Notes: generated by a model not told the origin, from the sequence alone. Positions 8,375 through 17,938 are shown, counted from the first letter of the stretch. The stretch is DNA of 64,000 bases from Rhodococcus sovatensis (GCF_037327425.1 NZ_CP147846.1:5084001-5148000), one strand, 5' to 3'. Translations and numbers: made by a program.

Positions 8375-8980
8375 ATGTCCACACAACCGTCCAACCCGTT
8401 CTCGACCAACGAAGAAACCCTGCTGCGGATCGGTAAGGACCTGTGGTGGGCAGTGCTCATCCGCGGCATCTTCGCGGTGATATTCGGTATCGTCGCGCTG
8501 GCCTGGCCTGCAGTCACCGTCTGGGCACTGGTCGTCGTGTTCGGTGCCTACGCGATCGTCGACGGGCTGTCGGCGATCTACCGGGCAATTTCCGCGCGCA
8601 AGGTCGAATCCGGGTGGGTGTGGTGGCTCCTGGGAGGATTGGTCTCCCTCGGGGCCGGAATCGTAGCGTTCGTGTGGCCCGAGATCACTGCGCTCGCGGC
8701 GGTGTTCGTGATCGGAATCTGGGCGATCATGGGCGGGCTCCTGGAGATCGCCGGTTCCATTCGCTTGCGGAAACTGGATGGTGCATCGCACTGGGGCATG
8801 CTGTTGTTCGCGGGCATTCTGGAACTTGTCTTCGGCCTGGTTCTGGTGTTCTTCCCTATCAGCGGCATCCTGAGCATCGTCTGGCTCATCGGCGTCTTTG
8901 CGCTGGTATTCGGTGTGCTGCTCGTGGTCAGCGCTTTCCAGGTACGTTCGGCAGCGAAGAAAGCGGGAGTGCTCCAGTAG
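8375..8980 (+). CDS. HdeD/DUF308 family membrane protein
   Basis: A 201-residue integral membrane protein with six predicted helices arranged as three helical hairpins, each with the family's pattern of a short GxxxLxWP-like turn (ALAWPAVTV, AFVWPEITA, VFFPISGIL). This is the DUF308 (HdeD-like) fold, found in acid-resistance loci of enterobacteria but of unsettled function in actinobacteria. The ATG lies 13 bp after the preceding secreted-protein gene, so they are probably co-transcribed. The last ten residues are basic and cytosolic. Confidence 0.85.
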   Translation: MSTQPSNPFSTNEETLLRIGKDLWWAVLIRGIFAVIFGIVALAWPAVTVWALVVVFGAYAIVDGLSAIYRAISARKVESGWVWWLLGGLVSLGAGIVAFVWPEITALAAVFVIGIWAIMGGLLEIAGSIRLRKLDGASHWGMLLFAGILELVFGLVLVFFPISGILSIVWLIGVFALVFGVLLVVSAFQVRSAAKKAGVLQ

Positions 8981-9097
8981 GAGCTCTTGTGAACTATTCG
9001 AAGTTCTCCGCGATTCGCCAAAGGCGCGATAAGTGTGTGTTAATGACGGTTGGTTTCGGCTGCGGTCGGAAAGAGTAGGACGGATCGGAAAACAGTT

Positions 9098-10039
9098 ATG
9101 ACACTGCGTTTGAACATGGCGTCACGTGAGAGTTCGGCACCGCGGTCACCTCGGAGACTCGTCACTCGGTTGTCCCTCGCGGCGGCCATCGCTGCATTCG
9201 GGGCTGCCTCGCTCGTGTCTCCGGCGCACGCAGCTCCGCTGTGGCCTGGTGGGCCTGACATTCCAGGCTCCGGATCCTCCAATCCCGGACAGCCGTTGCC
9301 GGCCCCCGAGCCGCAGCAGCAGCGCTTGGCCCCGGCCAACTTCTCCGATCCCTCGATCAGCCCGAGCGGCGGTGAGGTAGTCGGCGTCGCTCAGCCCATT
9401 GCGATCCGGTTCAACGAAGCAATCGGTGACCGCGGCGCTGCCGAAGCTGCGATTCGCGTCACAACTTCCCCTGCCGTGGACGGGCACTTCTACTGGATCA
9501 ACGACACCCAGGTTCGGTGGCTCCCGAACGAGTTCTACCCGGCGCACACCCAGGTGACCGTCGAGGCCGGCGGCGCTCGCGCGGACTTCTCCACTGGAGA
9601 TTCCGTCATCACCACCGCCGACGACGCGACCAAGACCATCACCGTCACGCGCAACGGCGAAGTTGTTCGCACCATGCCGACATCGTTCGGAAAGCCGGGG
9701 CACGAGACACCGAACGGTACCTACATCGTGGGCGAGCGCGTCCGTGAGATGTACATGGATTCTTCGACGTACGGCGTCCCCGTCGACTCGCCCGAGGGCT
9801 ACCGCACGTACGTCGAGTACGCGACGCGAATCTCCTACAGCGGCATCTTCATCCACGCTGCACCGTGGTCCGTCGATTCGCAGGGCTACGACAACGTCAG
9901 CCACGGCTGCCTCAATGTCAGCACCGAGGACGGCAAGTGGTTCTTCGAGAACTCCCAGAAGGGCGACCCCGTCGTCGTCAACAACACTGCGGGCGGAACG
10001 CTCAGCGGGTCCGACGGTTTGGGCGACTGGAACCGGTAG
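9098..10039 (+). CDS. L,D-transpeptidase with N-terminal Ig-like domain
   Basis: A 313-residue exported peptidoglycan cross-linking enzyme that would make 3-3 meso-DAP bonds. The signal peptide ends SPAHAAP, and there is no lipobox. A Pro-rich linker follows, then an Ig-like domain (about residues 75-175), then the YkuD catalytic domain. The catalytic motif SHGCLNVS near residue 270 has the essential Cys, with the upstream HAAPWS histidine. Organisation matches mycobacterial and corynebacterial Ldt proteins except that a lipoprotein anchor is missing. An upstream in-frame GTG at 9050 is less likely. Its 3' end is followed by repeat copy 1. Confidence 0.9.
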   Translation: MTLRLNMASRESSAPRSPRRLVTRLSLAAAIAAFGAASLVSPAHAAPLWPGGPDIPGSGSSNPGQPLPAPEPQQQRLAPANFSDPSISPSGGEVVGVAQPIAIRFNEAIGDRGAAEAAIRVTTSPAVDGHFYWINDTQVRWLPNEFYPAHTQVTVEAGGARADFSTGDSVITTADDATKTITVTRNGEVVRTMPTSFGKPGHETPNGTYIVGERVREMYMDSSTYGVPVDSPEGYRTYVEYATRISYSGIFIHAAPWSVDSQGYDNVSHGCLNVSTEDGKWFFENSQKGDPVVVNNTAGGTLSGSDGLGDWNR

Positions 10040-10070
10040 TTTCCACTGGCTTTCGGGGCGGCTCCGCCGC

Positions 10071-10116
10071 CAGTGGCACGGTTAAGTGCATTGGGGTGCA
10101 CTCAACCATGCCACTG
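10071..10116 (+). repeat. 46-bp hairpin repeat, copy 1
   Basis: Two 20-bp arms separated by the loop TTGGGG. The left arm begins CAGTGGCACGG and the right arm ends CCATGCCACTG. It begins 31 bp after the L,D-transpeptidase stop and is preceded by the GC hairpin GGCGGCTCCGCCGCC. The left arm has TTAAG where the right arm demands TTGAG; this mismatch is shared by all four copies. An upstream CCACTGGC at 10043 offers an alternative pairing with the left arm. Confidence 0.85.
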
Positions 10117-10199
10117 GAGCGGAGCGACCTCGGGCACTGGAGCTTTTTGCGCCACGGCCATGCCTGATTAGTTGATAGTTCACCTTTCGTTCGCGGCGG

Positions 10200-11147
10200 G
10201 TGCGCACAGTCTCCGCAGTGAGTACAACAACGGAACGAGTGCTGCCCACAGCAGGCCGGAGGAGCTTCTTCGGCAGGCCGTGGAGTGATTACGCGCTTTT
10301 CCTGATCCTGCTAGGCCCCAACCTCGCTCTGCTGGCCGTGTTCACCTACCGGCCGCTGGTCGAGAATTTCCAGTTCAGCTTCTACGACTGGAACCTATCC
10401 TCGCCCACGTCGACGTTCGTCGGGTTCGCGAACTATCGCGAGTGGTTCACGCGCGACGACACCTGGACGATCGTCGGCAATACCGTCGTTTTCACCATTG
10501 CCGCAGTGGTCGGCAGCCTCGTATTCGGACTGATTCTGGCCATGCTGCTGGACCGAAAACTACGGGGCCGCAACTTCGTCCGTTCTGCGGTGTTTGCGCC
10601 GTTCGTCATCTCGGGCGCAGCGATCGGAATCGCATTCCAGTTCGTGTTCGACCCCAATTTCGGTCTGGTGCAGGACTTGCTGCATCGAGTCGGACTCAGT
10701 TCGCCTGACTTCTATCAGGACCCGAGTTGGGCGCTGTTCATGGTGACGGTGACCTACCTCTGGAAGAACCTCGGCTACACCTTCGTGATTTACCTCGCCG
10801 CGTTGCAAGGTGTGCGCAAGGAGCTGATGGAAGCAGCCGAGATCGACCGCGCGAGCAAGTGGACGACGTTCCGGAAAGTGCTTCTGCCGCAGCTTCGTCC
10901 GACGACGTTCTTTCTCTCGATCACTGTCCTGCTCAACTCGCTGCAGGTCTTCGACATCATCAATGTCATGACCAGGGGCGGCCCGCTCGGCAACGGCACC
11001 ACCACGATGGTGTTCCAGGTGTACGAGGAGACATTCCGAAATTTCCGTGCCGGCTACGGTGCGACGGTCGCGACGATCATGTTCGTCATTCTGTTGATCG
11101 TCACCCTCGTACAGGTACGCATCATGGATCGAGACGATCAGAGATGA
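10200..11147 (+). CDS. ABC sugar/glycerophosphodiester importer permease (UgpA/MalF type)
   Basis: A 315-residue inner-membrane permease with six helices. The EAA-type cytoplasmic loop EAAEIDRASKWTTFRKVLLPQLRPT, near residues 215-240, contacts the ATPase. First gene of a permease, permease, binding protein, ATPase operon; its stop overlaps the next start as ATGA. The start is uncertain: GTG at 10200 or GTG at 10218 (STTTERV), neither with a strong Shine-Dalgarno. Substrate cannot be read from the permease. The set looks most like UgpABCE. Confidence 0.88.
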   Translation: MRTVSAVSTTTERVLPTAGRRSFFGRPWSDYALFLILLGPNLALLAVFTYRPLVENFQFSFYDWNLSSPTSTFVGFANYREWFTRDDTWTIVGNTVVFTIAAVVGSLVFGLILAMLLDRKLRGRNFVRSAVFAPFVISGAAIGIAFQFVFDPNFGLVQDLLHRVGLSSPDFYQDPSWALFMVTVTYLWKNLGYTFVIYLAALQGVRKELMEAAEIDRASKWTTFRKVLLPQLRPTTFFLSITVLLNSLQVFDIINVMTRGGPLGNGTTTMVFQVYEETFRNFRAGYGATVATIMFVILLIVTLVQVRIMDRDDQR

Positions 11148-12031
11148 CTCTGACAGCAAAACCGTCCGTGACCGCTGCCGCGCCGGTCAAGATCGAAGAC
11201 CCGCAGCGTGAGCGCAGCCTGTCGACGGTATTCGGCTACATCGCAATGGTTCTCGTCCTCGTCATGATCGGACTCCCGCTGTTCTGGATTCTGATCACCT
11301 CCTTCAAGGAGCGCGGTGAGATCTACGTTCAACCGGTGACCTGGTGGCCCAACTCGCTCACTCTGAACAACTACGACGAGGCGACGACCGAGGTCCCGTT
11401 CTTCACCTATCTGCGGAACTCGGTGATCATCACCACCGTCACTGCGTCGATCAAGTTCGTCCTCGGCGTAGCCAGTGCGTACGGCCTGGTGTTCCTGCGC
11501 TTCCCAGGTAAGAACGTCGTCTTCCTCGCCATCATCGCCGCACTCATGGTGCCCAACCAGATCACGGTCATCTCGAACTACTCGCTGATCGCCGACCTGG
11601 GATGGCGAAACTCGTTCCAGGGCATCATTCTTCCGCTGGCGGGCGTCGCATTCGGCACATTCCTGATGCGAAACCACTTTCTGTCGTTGCCCGCGGAAAT
11701 CATCGAGGCCGCTCGAATGGACGGAGCCGGGACGTTCCGGTTGCTGTTCCGGGTGGTCCTCCCGCTGTCCGGCCCGACGATGGTGGCGTTCGCGATCATC
11801 ACCATCGTCACCGAGTGGAACGAATACCTCTGGCCGTTCTTGATGTCCGACGATTCCTCGGTCGCCCCGCTTCCCGTCGGACTGACGCTCCTGCAGAACA
11901 CCGAGGGCTACACCAACTGGGGTGCCGTCATGGCGGTCACCATCTTGACCATCCTGCCGATCCTTGCCATCTTCCTCGCACTCCAACGACACATGATCAA
12001 GGGCCTCACCTCCGGTGCGGTCAAAGGCTGA
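11144..12031 (+). CDS. ABC sugar/glycerophosphodiester importer permease (UgpE/MalG type)
   Basis: A 295-residue inner-membrane permease, six helices after a cytosolic N-terminus of about 30 residues. The EAA loop EAARMDGAGTFRLLFRVVLPLSGPT (split here by family positions E..A...G.........LP) lies near residue 190. WNEYLWPF near residue 225 is typical of the MalG/UgpE branch. It is coupled to the preceding permease by ATGA overlap and followed by the binding protein after 34 bp. Together the two permeases form the heterodimeric channel. Confidence 0.88.
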   Translation: MTLTAKPSVTAAAPVKIEDPQRERSLSTVFGYIAMVLVLVMIGLPLFWILITSFKERGEIYVQPVTWWPNSLTLNNYDEATTEVPFFTYLRNSVIITTVTASIKFVLGVASAYGLVFLRFPGKNVVFLAIIAALMVPNQITVISNYSLIADLGWRNSFQGIILPLAGVAFGTFLMRNHFLSLPAEIIEAARMDGAGTFRLLFRVVLPLSGPTMVAFAIITIVTEWNEYLWPFLMSDDSSVAPLPVGLTLLQNTEGYTNWGAVMAVTILTILPILAIFLALQRHMIKGLTSGAVKG

Positions 12032-12065
12032 TTCACCGGTACCGACAAGAAAAGAAGAGACACTC

Positions 12066-13385
12066 ATGGCACACATCGATCGTCGTAAATTCCTCGCGCT
12101 GACCGGCACGCTTGCCGCCGGCGCGGCACTCGCCGCGTGCAGCAGTCCCGGGTCGAGTTCCTCGGGTGAGGCAGCGTCGGGTGACGCGAGCACCATCAAT
12201 TTCTGGTCCAACCACCCCGGTAAGTCGCAGGCGTTCGAACAGGAGCTGATCGCGCGCTTCCAGGCCGAAAACCCGGATCTGACCGTCAATCTGATCGACG
12301 GTGGCAAGAACTACGAGGAAGTCTCGCAGAAGTTCAATGCGGCGCTGTCCGGCAACGACGTGCCAGACGTCGTGGTCCTCTCCGACGTGTGGTGGTTCAA
12401 CTACGCGCTGACCGGTGCGATCGAACCGCTCGACGGGCACTTCGAGGCAGCCGGTGTCGATTCCAGCGACTACGTCGATTCGCTTCTCGCCGACTACAAC
12501 TGGAACGGCAACCACTGGGCGTTGCCGTATGCGCGCTCGACGCCGCTGTTCTACTACAACAAGGCCGTATGGGCGCAGGCAGGACTCCCCGACCGAGGCC
12601 CCGCGACGTGGCAGGAATTCGACGAGTGGGGCCCGCGCATCCAGGCCGTCGTCGGTGGCGGAAAGCTCGCCCACGGCTGGGGCAACGCCGTGGACTACCT
12701 CGGCTGGACGTTCGAAGGGCCGATCTGGACGTTCGGTGGAGCCTACTCCGACGGCTTCGATCTGAAGTTCGACGACGAGAAGACCATCGCTGCAGGGCAA
12801 TTCCTCAAGGACATGATCCATACGAAGAAGTACGCGGCGGTTTCCAGCGACATCGCCAACGATTTCGGTGCGGGCATCATCGCCTCGACGATCGCGTCCA
12901 CGGGCGATCTGTCCACCATCACTCAGAATGCGTCGTTCGAATTCGGCACGGCATTCCTACCTTCGGCTGACGGACAACCCGGATGCCCGACGGGTGGAGC
13001 CGGCCTCGCCATCCCGTCGAAGATCTCGGAGGAGCGTAAGGTCAACGCGCTCAAGTTCATCGACTTCGTCACCAACGGTGCCAATACTGCCTACTTCTCG
13101 CAGAACACCGGTTACATGCCGGTTCGCAAGTCGGCGCAGGAGGATCCGAGCGAGATCGCCTTCCTCGACGCGAACCCGAACGCCAGAACGGCAGTCGACC
13201 AGCTCGCCAAGACCCGGTCGCAGGACTATGCCCGCGTGTTCGTGCCCGGTGGCGACAAGATCATCGGTACCGGTCTGGAGCAGATCGCGCTGCAGAACGC
13301 CGACGTCGCAACGGCGTTCGCCGGTGTTCAGGAACAGCTGCAGCAGATCATCGACCGCCAGATCACCCCGAACCTTCCTTCGTAA
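12066..13385 (+). CDS. Extracellular solute-binding lipoprotein (UgpB-like)
   Basis: A 439-residue family 1 binding protein. The N-terminus MAHIDRRKFLALTG has a twin-arginine-like signal, and LAAC is a lipobox near residue 30, so it is a probable Tat-exported lipoprotein. STPLFYYNKAVW near residue 155 and FSQNTGYMPVRKSA near residue 345 are close to the UgpB signatures for glycerol-3-phosphate and glycerophosphocholine binding. That makes glycerophosphodiesters plausible substrates, but sugars are not excluded. The stop overlaps the ATPase ATG as TAATG. Confidence 0.86.
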   Translation: MAHIDRRKFLALTGTLAAGAALAACSSPGSSSSGEAASGDASTINFWSNHPGKSQAFEQELIARFQAENPDLTVNLIDGGKNYEEVSQKFNAALSGNDVPDVVVLSDVWWFNYALTGAIEPLDGHFEAAGVDSSDYVDSLLADYNWNGNHWALPYARSTPLFYYNKAVWAQAGLPDRGPATWQEFDEWGPRIQAVVGGGKLAHGWGNAVDYLGWTFEGPIWTFGGAYSDGFDLKFDDEKTIAAGQFLKDMIHTKKYAAVSSDIANDFGAGIIASTIASTGDLSTITQNASFEFGTAFLPSADGQPGCPTGGAGLAIPSKISEERKVNALKFIDFVTNGANTAYFSQNTGYMPVRKSAQEDPSEIAFLDANPNARTAVDQLAKTRSQDYARVFVPGGDKIIGTGLEQIALQNADVATAFAGVQEQLQQIIDRQITPNLPS

Positions 13386-14461
13386 TGGCTGCCGTCCACT
13401 ACGCCGGAGTCTCGCATCGGTACCCGGGCGCCGACTCGTTGGCGGTCGACTCGCTGGAACTCGACATCGCCGACGGTGAGTTCATCGTTCTCGTCGGCCC
13501 CTCGGGTTGCGGCAAGTCGACTAGCCTGCGGATGCTGGCCGGGCTCGAATCGGTCGAGAGCGGAAGAATCGACATCGGTGGCGTCGATGTCACAAGCCTC
13601 GCTCCGCGCGAACGCGACGTCGCGATGGTGTTCCAGAACTACGCGCTGTACCCGAACATGACCGTCGGCGACAACATGGGATTCGCGCTGCGGAACGCTG
13701 GAATGAGCAAGGCGGACACCGCTGCCCGTGTTCTCGAGGCAGCGAAGATGCTCGAGCTCGAGCCGCTGCTCAACCGGAAGCCGGGCAAGTTGTCCGGTGG
13801 TCAGCGACAGCGGGTCGCGATGGGACGTGCAATCGTCCGGCAGCCCAAAGTGTTCTGTATGGACGAGCCGTTGTCGAATCTCGACGCCAAGTTGCGCGTG
13901 TCGACGCGAGCGCAGATCGCAGGTCTGCAGAAGCGACTGGGTACGACGACGGTCTACGTCACCCACGATCAGGTGGAAGCGATGACCATGGGTGATCGGG
14001 TTGCGGTGTTGGAGGCGGGCAAGCTCCAGCAGATCGCGTCTCCGCGCGAGCTGTACGACAATCCCGTCAACACGTTCGTCGCCGGGTTCATCGGTTCTCC
14101 GGGCATGAATCTCATCGACGCTCCGGTGGTCGACGGGGCCGCGGTGGTCGGCAATGTGCGTATTCCGGTCCCAGCGAACGCCGAGGCCAGGGTTGTACTC
14201 GGTATCCGGCCGGAGAGCTGGAGTCTCGTGGGCGACGGCGTCGGGTCCGTGTCTGTTGCAGTCGAACTCATCGAGGAACTCGGCGCGGAGTCGTTCCTGT
14301 ACGGCGTACCTCCGCGTGGAACGGACTGGAGCACCCAGTCCGGCCGCCTCGCGGTGCGTGTCGACCGCAAGCTCGAGATCGGATTGGCCGAGACGGTTCG
14401 GCTCGTCCCCAAGTTCGACGAGGTGTTCTTCTTCTCGGCCGCTACCGGGCAGCGCCTGTAG
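13385..14461 (+). CDS. ugpC: Importer ATPase (UgpC/MalK type)
   Basis: A 358-residue ABC ATPase. Walker A is GPSGCGKST near residue 37, Q-loop FQNYALYP, signature KLSGGQRQRVA near residue 133, Walker B KVFCMDEPLSNLD, and the switch histidine is in VTHDQVEAM. The C-terminal regulatory OB-type domain (about residues 235-355) with GIRPES is typical of the MalK/UgpC family. Last gene of the importer operon. It ends convergently, overlapping the 3' end of the P450 gene by 20 bp. Confidence 0.9.
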   Translation: MAAVHYAGVSHRYPGADSLAVDSLELDIADGEFIVLVGPSGCGKSTSLRMLAGLESVESGRIDIGGVDVTSLAPRERDVAMVFQNYALYPNMTVGDNMGFALRNAGMSKADTAARVLEAAKMLELEPLLNRKPGKLSGGQRQRVAMGRAIVRQPKVFCMDEPLSNLDAKLRVSTRAQIAGLQKRLGTTTVYVTHDQVEAMTMGDRVAVLEAGKLQQIASPRELYDNPVNTFVAGFIGSPGMNLIDAPVVDGAAVVGNVRIPVPANAEARVVLGIRPESWSLVGDGVGSVSVAVELIEELGAESFLYGVPPRGTDWSTQSGRLAVRVDRKLEIGLAETVRLVPKFDEVFFFSAATGQRL

Positions 14462-15752
14462 CGGCGGGCTGCCCGAGATCCACTGGCAGCGACGCCCAGC
14501 CGTGCAGGACTCGGGTGTCGCGGCGGATTCCCTCGCCTGCAGACCGCAGGTGAGGGAATCGGTCGAACAGCGTTTTCAGTCCGACCTCCGTCTCTGCTTT
14601 CGCAAGTGCCGCGCCGAGACAGAAGTGGCGTCCACCGGAGAACGAGAGGTGTTTGTTCGCGTTCGTCCGGGTGACGTCGAATCGGTAAGGGTCGTCGAAC
14701 ACCTCGGGATCGCGGTTGGCTCCGGCGAGGACGAGGACGACCAGGCCCCCTTCCGGTACGGGGACGCCTTCGATCGTGACGTCGCGCTTGGCGCGCCGTG
14801 CCGTCAGCTGAACCGGGGATTCCAGTCGGAGCATCTCCTCGACGGCAGTCGGCCAGTGCAACGGGTCCTGCTGCAGTAGGTCGAGCTGGTCGGGGTGGTC
14901 GAGCAGCAGTCGGATTCCACTTCCGAGCAGGTTCACCGTCGTTTCGAACCCCGCCGCGAGGACGAGCCCCGCCGTCGCGCGCAGTTCCTGGTCGTCGAGG
15001 CCGACGCCGTCCTCGGTCGCCTTGATCAACTCGCTCATCAGGTCCTCGCCGGGATTGCGGCGGAGTTCGGCGAGGTGATCTGCGAGCCACGCGTCGAACT
15101 GCTCCAAGCCGTCCTCGACGCGGTTGAACTGCTCCCAGGAAAGCCCGAGGTCGAGGCTCGGTGCCGCCATCTCTCCGAATTCGAGCACTCTCTGGCGGTC
15201 GCTGTCCGGTACGCCGAGGATGGTGCCGATGACGGCAACGGGGAGTTGCGCGCAGTACTTGTCGACGATGTCCACTTCGCGGCCGCCCGCCACGAGCTCT
15301 TCGAGCAGGCTGTCCGCTTTCTCCTGGACCATCTCGCGCATCTTCGCCACCGCGCGCGGGGTGAACACCGAGGACACCAGCTTGCGGTAGCGGGTGTGCT
15401 CGGGCGGCTCGACGGACAACAGCGACGGCGGCTTGAGCGGATGCAACGCCTTCGACCGCGTCTTGTTCTCGATCCACCGCAGCGGCGTCGGGAGGTCGGC
15501 ACCCAACTCGGTGACCTTGAAGTCGTCGGACCGTAGTAGTTCATGGACGACGCGATGGTTGACGGTGATGTTCGAGATCCTGGTCTTCACCAGTGGGCCC
15601 GACGCGCGGATCCTCTCGAACACCTGCCGCGGGTCGGCGCGCGTTGCCGGGTCCGCTACCAGCATCGCTTGCGGGTCACCTGCCTGTGCGGCTTTCTTTG
15701 CCCCGTACCGTACGACGCCGTGTGCGGCGATCCATCTGATCCGCTTCTTCAT
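14442..15752 (-). CDS. Cytochrome P450
   Basis: A 436-residue soluble P450 monooxygenase. The heme-binding loop FSGGRHFCLGAALAKAE near residue 380 has the axial Cys. LVLAAGFETTVNLL near residue 275 is the I-helix oxygen-activation motif with AGFETT, and EMLRLESPVQ is the K-helix ExxR. The N-terminal AAHGVVRYGAKKAA segment resembles actinobacterial CYP families of the 123/140 type, but the family cannot be set by eye. The ATG at 15752 has GGAGG 10 bp upstream. No ferredoxin or reductase gene is adjacent. Confidence 0.9.
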   Translation of the reverse strand: MKKRIRWIAAHGVVRYGAKKAAQAGDPQAMLVADPATRADPRQVFERIRASGPLVKTRISNITVNHRVVHELLRSDDFKVTELGADLPTPLRWIENKTRSKALHPLKPPSLLSVEPPEHTRYRKLVSSVFTPRAVAKMREMVQEKADSLLEELVAGGREVDIVDKYCAQLPVAVIGTILGVPDSDRQRVLEFGEMAAPSLDLGLSWEQFNRVEDGLEQFDAWLADHLAELRRNPGEDLMSELIKATEDGVGLDDQELRATAGLVLAAGFETTVNLLGSGIRLLLDHPDQLDLLQQDPLHWPTAVEEMLRLESPVQLTARRAKRDVTIEGVPVPEGGLVVLVLAGANRDPEVFDDPYRFDVTRTNANKHLSFSGGRHFCLGAALAKAETEVGLKTLFDRFPHLRSAGEGIRRDTRVLHGWASLPVDLGQPAATGAAR

Positions 15753-15815
15753 GTCCCCACCCCTCCGAACGGTCACCAGCGGCTCCGCCGCCGGATGTGT
15801 CAGCGGCTCCGCCGC

Positions 15816-15861
15816 TAGTGGCATGGTTAAGTGCATTGGAGTGCACTCAACCGCGCCACTA
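15816..15861 (+). repeat. 46-bp hairpin repeat, copy 2
   Basis: Same element as at 10071, with arms beginning TAGTGGCATGG and ending CGCGCCACTA and loop TTGGAG. The outermost C-G pair of the other copies is T-A here, a compensatory change that keeps the stem. The TTAAG/CTCAA mismatch is retained. Two GCGGCTCCGCCG units precede it, and AGCGGAGCG follows. It lies 29 bp downstream of the stop of the minus-strand M13 peptidase gene. Confidence 0.85.
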
Positions 15862-15890
15862 GCGGAGCGCCTAGAGCCGACTCGGAGCGC

Positions 15891-17873
15891 CTACCAAATC
15901 CTGACGCGTTCCGCTGGATCCAAGTACAGCGCATCTCCCGACTTCACATCGAACGCTTCGTGAAAACTGTCCAGATTGCGCACCACACCGTTGCAGCGGA
16001 ATTCCGCCGGCGAGTGTGGATCGACTGCGAGTCGACGGATCGCCTCTTCGTCGCGTGCCTTGGTGCGCCATACCTGCGACCAGCCGAAGAAGACCCGCTG
16101 CAGACCGGTGAGGCCGTCGAGAATGGGAGCGTCCTTGCCGTCAAGCGCGATCTTGTATGCGGCGACGGCGATGGACAGACCGCCGAGGTCGCCGATGTTC
16201 TCACCGATCGTGAACTGCCCGTTGACCTTGTGACCGGGCAGGGCTTTAGGTTCGAACTCGTTGTACTGGTCGATCAGCGCGGTGGTGCGCTTACCGAACT
16301 CGGAGCGGTCCGAGTCGGTCCACCAGTCGATCATGTTGCCGTCGCCGTCGTACTTGGCGCCCTGGTCGTCGAATCCGTGTCCGATCTCGTGTCCGATGAC
16401 TGCGCCGATTCCGCCGTAGTTCGCGGCATCGTCGGCTTCGGGGTCGAAGAACGGCGGCTGCAGGATCGCTGCAGGAAAGACGATTTCGTTCATTCCCGGG
16501 TTGTAGTACGCGTTGACGGTCTGAGGCGTCATGAACCACTCGTCGCGATCGACCGGACCGCCCAGCTTGTCCAGGTCGCGCTGGTATTCGGCAATGTAGC
16601 CGCGCCGGTAGTTCCCGAGTAGGTCGCTCGCGTCGATCTGCACGGCCGAGTAGTCGCGCCAGCGATCCGGGTAGCCGATCTTCGGGGTGAACTTGTCGAG
16701 CTTGTCGAGCGCCTTCTGTCGAGTCTCCGGGCTCATCCACTCGAGGTCGGTGATGTTACGACGGTATGCCTCCTGGAGATTCGCGACGAGAACCTGCATG
16801 CGGGCCTTGGCGTCGGCAGGGAAGTGGCGTTCGACGTAGAGCTTCCCGACGGCCTCTCCCAGCAAGTCCTGTACGAGGGACACACCGCGCTTCCACCGTT
16901 CGCGGTTTTCTTCGGTGCCGCTCAACGTGGTCCCGTAGAACGCGAAGTTCTCCTCGACGAGGGCTGCGGTCAGATACGGCGCGCGACTGTGCACGACGCG
17001 CCACGCGAGCCATGCCTTCCAATCCTCGATGTCAGCAGACACCCACAGTCGGGTGAATGTGGACAGGAACGACGGCTGACCGACGACGATCTCCGCGAAC
17101 TGCTCGCTGCTGCCGCCGAGGCCGGACATCCATGCGGTCCAGTTGAATCCAGGTTCGTTCCCCACGAGGGTGTCGAAGTCGACGAGGTTGTAGCTCTTCT
17201 CGGCGTCACGACGTGCGACGACATCCCAGTGGCCTGCGGCGAGTTCGGTCTCGAGGTCGAAGACACGCTGGGCGTCGTAGGGCAACCCGGCGATGGAGAA
17301 CATCTTCGCGATGTGGGCGATGTACGCCTCGCGGATGTTCGCGTAGTTGTCCTCGCGGTAGTACGACTCGTCGGGTAGGCCGATGCCGGACTGCGTGACG
17401 TGAACCAGATACCGCGAGGAGTTCTTGGCGTCGGTGTCGACGTAGTGGCCGATCGCCCCGCCGACGCCGGTGCGCTGCAGTGAGCCGAGGACCTCGGCGA
17501 GCGTGACGAGATCACCGGCGTCGGCGACGGATGCCAACTCGTCGGCGATGGGCGAAAGGCCCGCCTCCTCGACTGCATCGGCGTCGAGGAAGCTCGAATA
17601 GAGGTCGCCGATCTTCTGTGCGTCGGTCCCGACGGGCGGGTTCGACTCGGCTGATTCCTGGATGATCGTGCGGACGTCTTCTTCGGCCCTGTCGTACAGG
17701 GTGCGGAATGCGCCGTCGACCGCGCGGTCTGCCGGAATGGCGTAGTCGTCGAGCCACTTGCCGTTGACATGGACGAACAGGTCGTCCTGGGCGCGCGTGC
17801 TCTCGTCCGTGTACCTGAGGTCGATGCCCGAGTTCACCTGTCCCGAATCCGAACTTGAATCCAACGTAGTCAT
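15891..17873 (-). CDS. M13 family zinc metallopeptidase (neprilysin/PepO-like)
   Basis: A 660-residue peptidase of normal family length without a signal peptide. The zinc site is VIGHEIGHGFDDQGAKYDG (HExxH) near residue 495, with the third ligand Glu in GENIGDLGGLSIA near residue 555. The NAYYNPGMNEIVFPA substrate-binding motif is near residue 455. The C-terminus ends in RVRIW, matching the family's conserved xRxW tail. M13 enzymes of actinobacteria cleave peptides and in mycobacteria (Zmp1) affect host interaction. Divergent from a TetR gene 55 bp away; an ATG at 17882 is an alternative start. Confidence 0.92.
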   Translation of the reverse strand: MTTLDSSSDSGQVNSGIDLRYTDESTRAQDDLFVHVNGKWLDDYAIPADRAVDGAFRTLYDRAEEDVRTIIQESAESNPPVGTDAQKIGDLYSSFLDADAVEEAGLSPIADELASVADAGDLVTLAEVLGSLQRTGVGGAIGHYVDTDAKNSSRYLVHVTQSGIGLPDESYYREDNYANIREAYIAHIAKMFSIAGLPYDAQRVFDLETELAAGHWDVVARRDAEKSYNLVDFDTLVGNEPGFNWTAWMSGLGGSSEQFAEIVVGQPSFLSTFTRLWVSADIEDWKAWLAWRVVHSRAPYLTAALVEENFAFYGTTLSGTEENRERWKRGVSLVQDLLGEAVGKLYVERHFPADAKARMQVLVANLQEAYRRNITDLEWMSPETRQKALDKLDKFTPKIGYPDRWRDYSAVQIDASDLLGNYRRGYIAEYQRDLDKLGGPVDRDEWFMTPQTVNAYYNPGMNEIVFPAAILQPPFFDPEADDAANYGGIGAVIGHEIGHGFDDQGAKYDGDGNMIDWWTDSDRSEFGKRTTALIDQYNEFEPKALPGHKVNGQFTIGENIGDLGGLSIAVAAYKIALDGKDAPILDGLTGLQRVFFGWSQVWRTKARDEEAIRRLAVDPHSPAEFRCNGVVRNLDSFHEAFDVKSGDALYLDPAERVRIW

Positions 17874-17902
17874 GCATTCCATCTTTACACTCTTGCCTCG
17901 GA

Positions 17903-17938
17903 TTGAACGACTGTCTAATATGTTGTCCATGCGTTCAA
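17903..17938 (+). promoter_or_regulatory. Inverted repeat at the TetR start, candidate autoregulatory operator
   Basis: TTGAACG and CGTTCAA form 7-bp arms 22 bp apart. They flank the possible TetR start codons at 17920 and 17929 and lie within 65 bp of the divergent peptidase start. A TetR dimer bound here would block both genes. No experimental motif is known to me, and the long spacer makes this tentative. Confidence 0.3.

Noticed and set aside
10160..10180. TTAGTTGATAGTTCAC upstream of the importer operon as a second copy of the pirin operator
   Set aside because: Only one half-site matches; the other arm does not pair.
15753..15836. Longer start for the P450 gene
   Set aside because: The extension translates the hairpin repeat; the internal ATG has a proper GGAGG Shine-Dalgarno.
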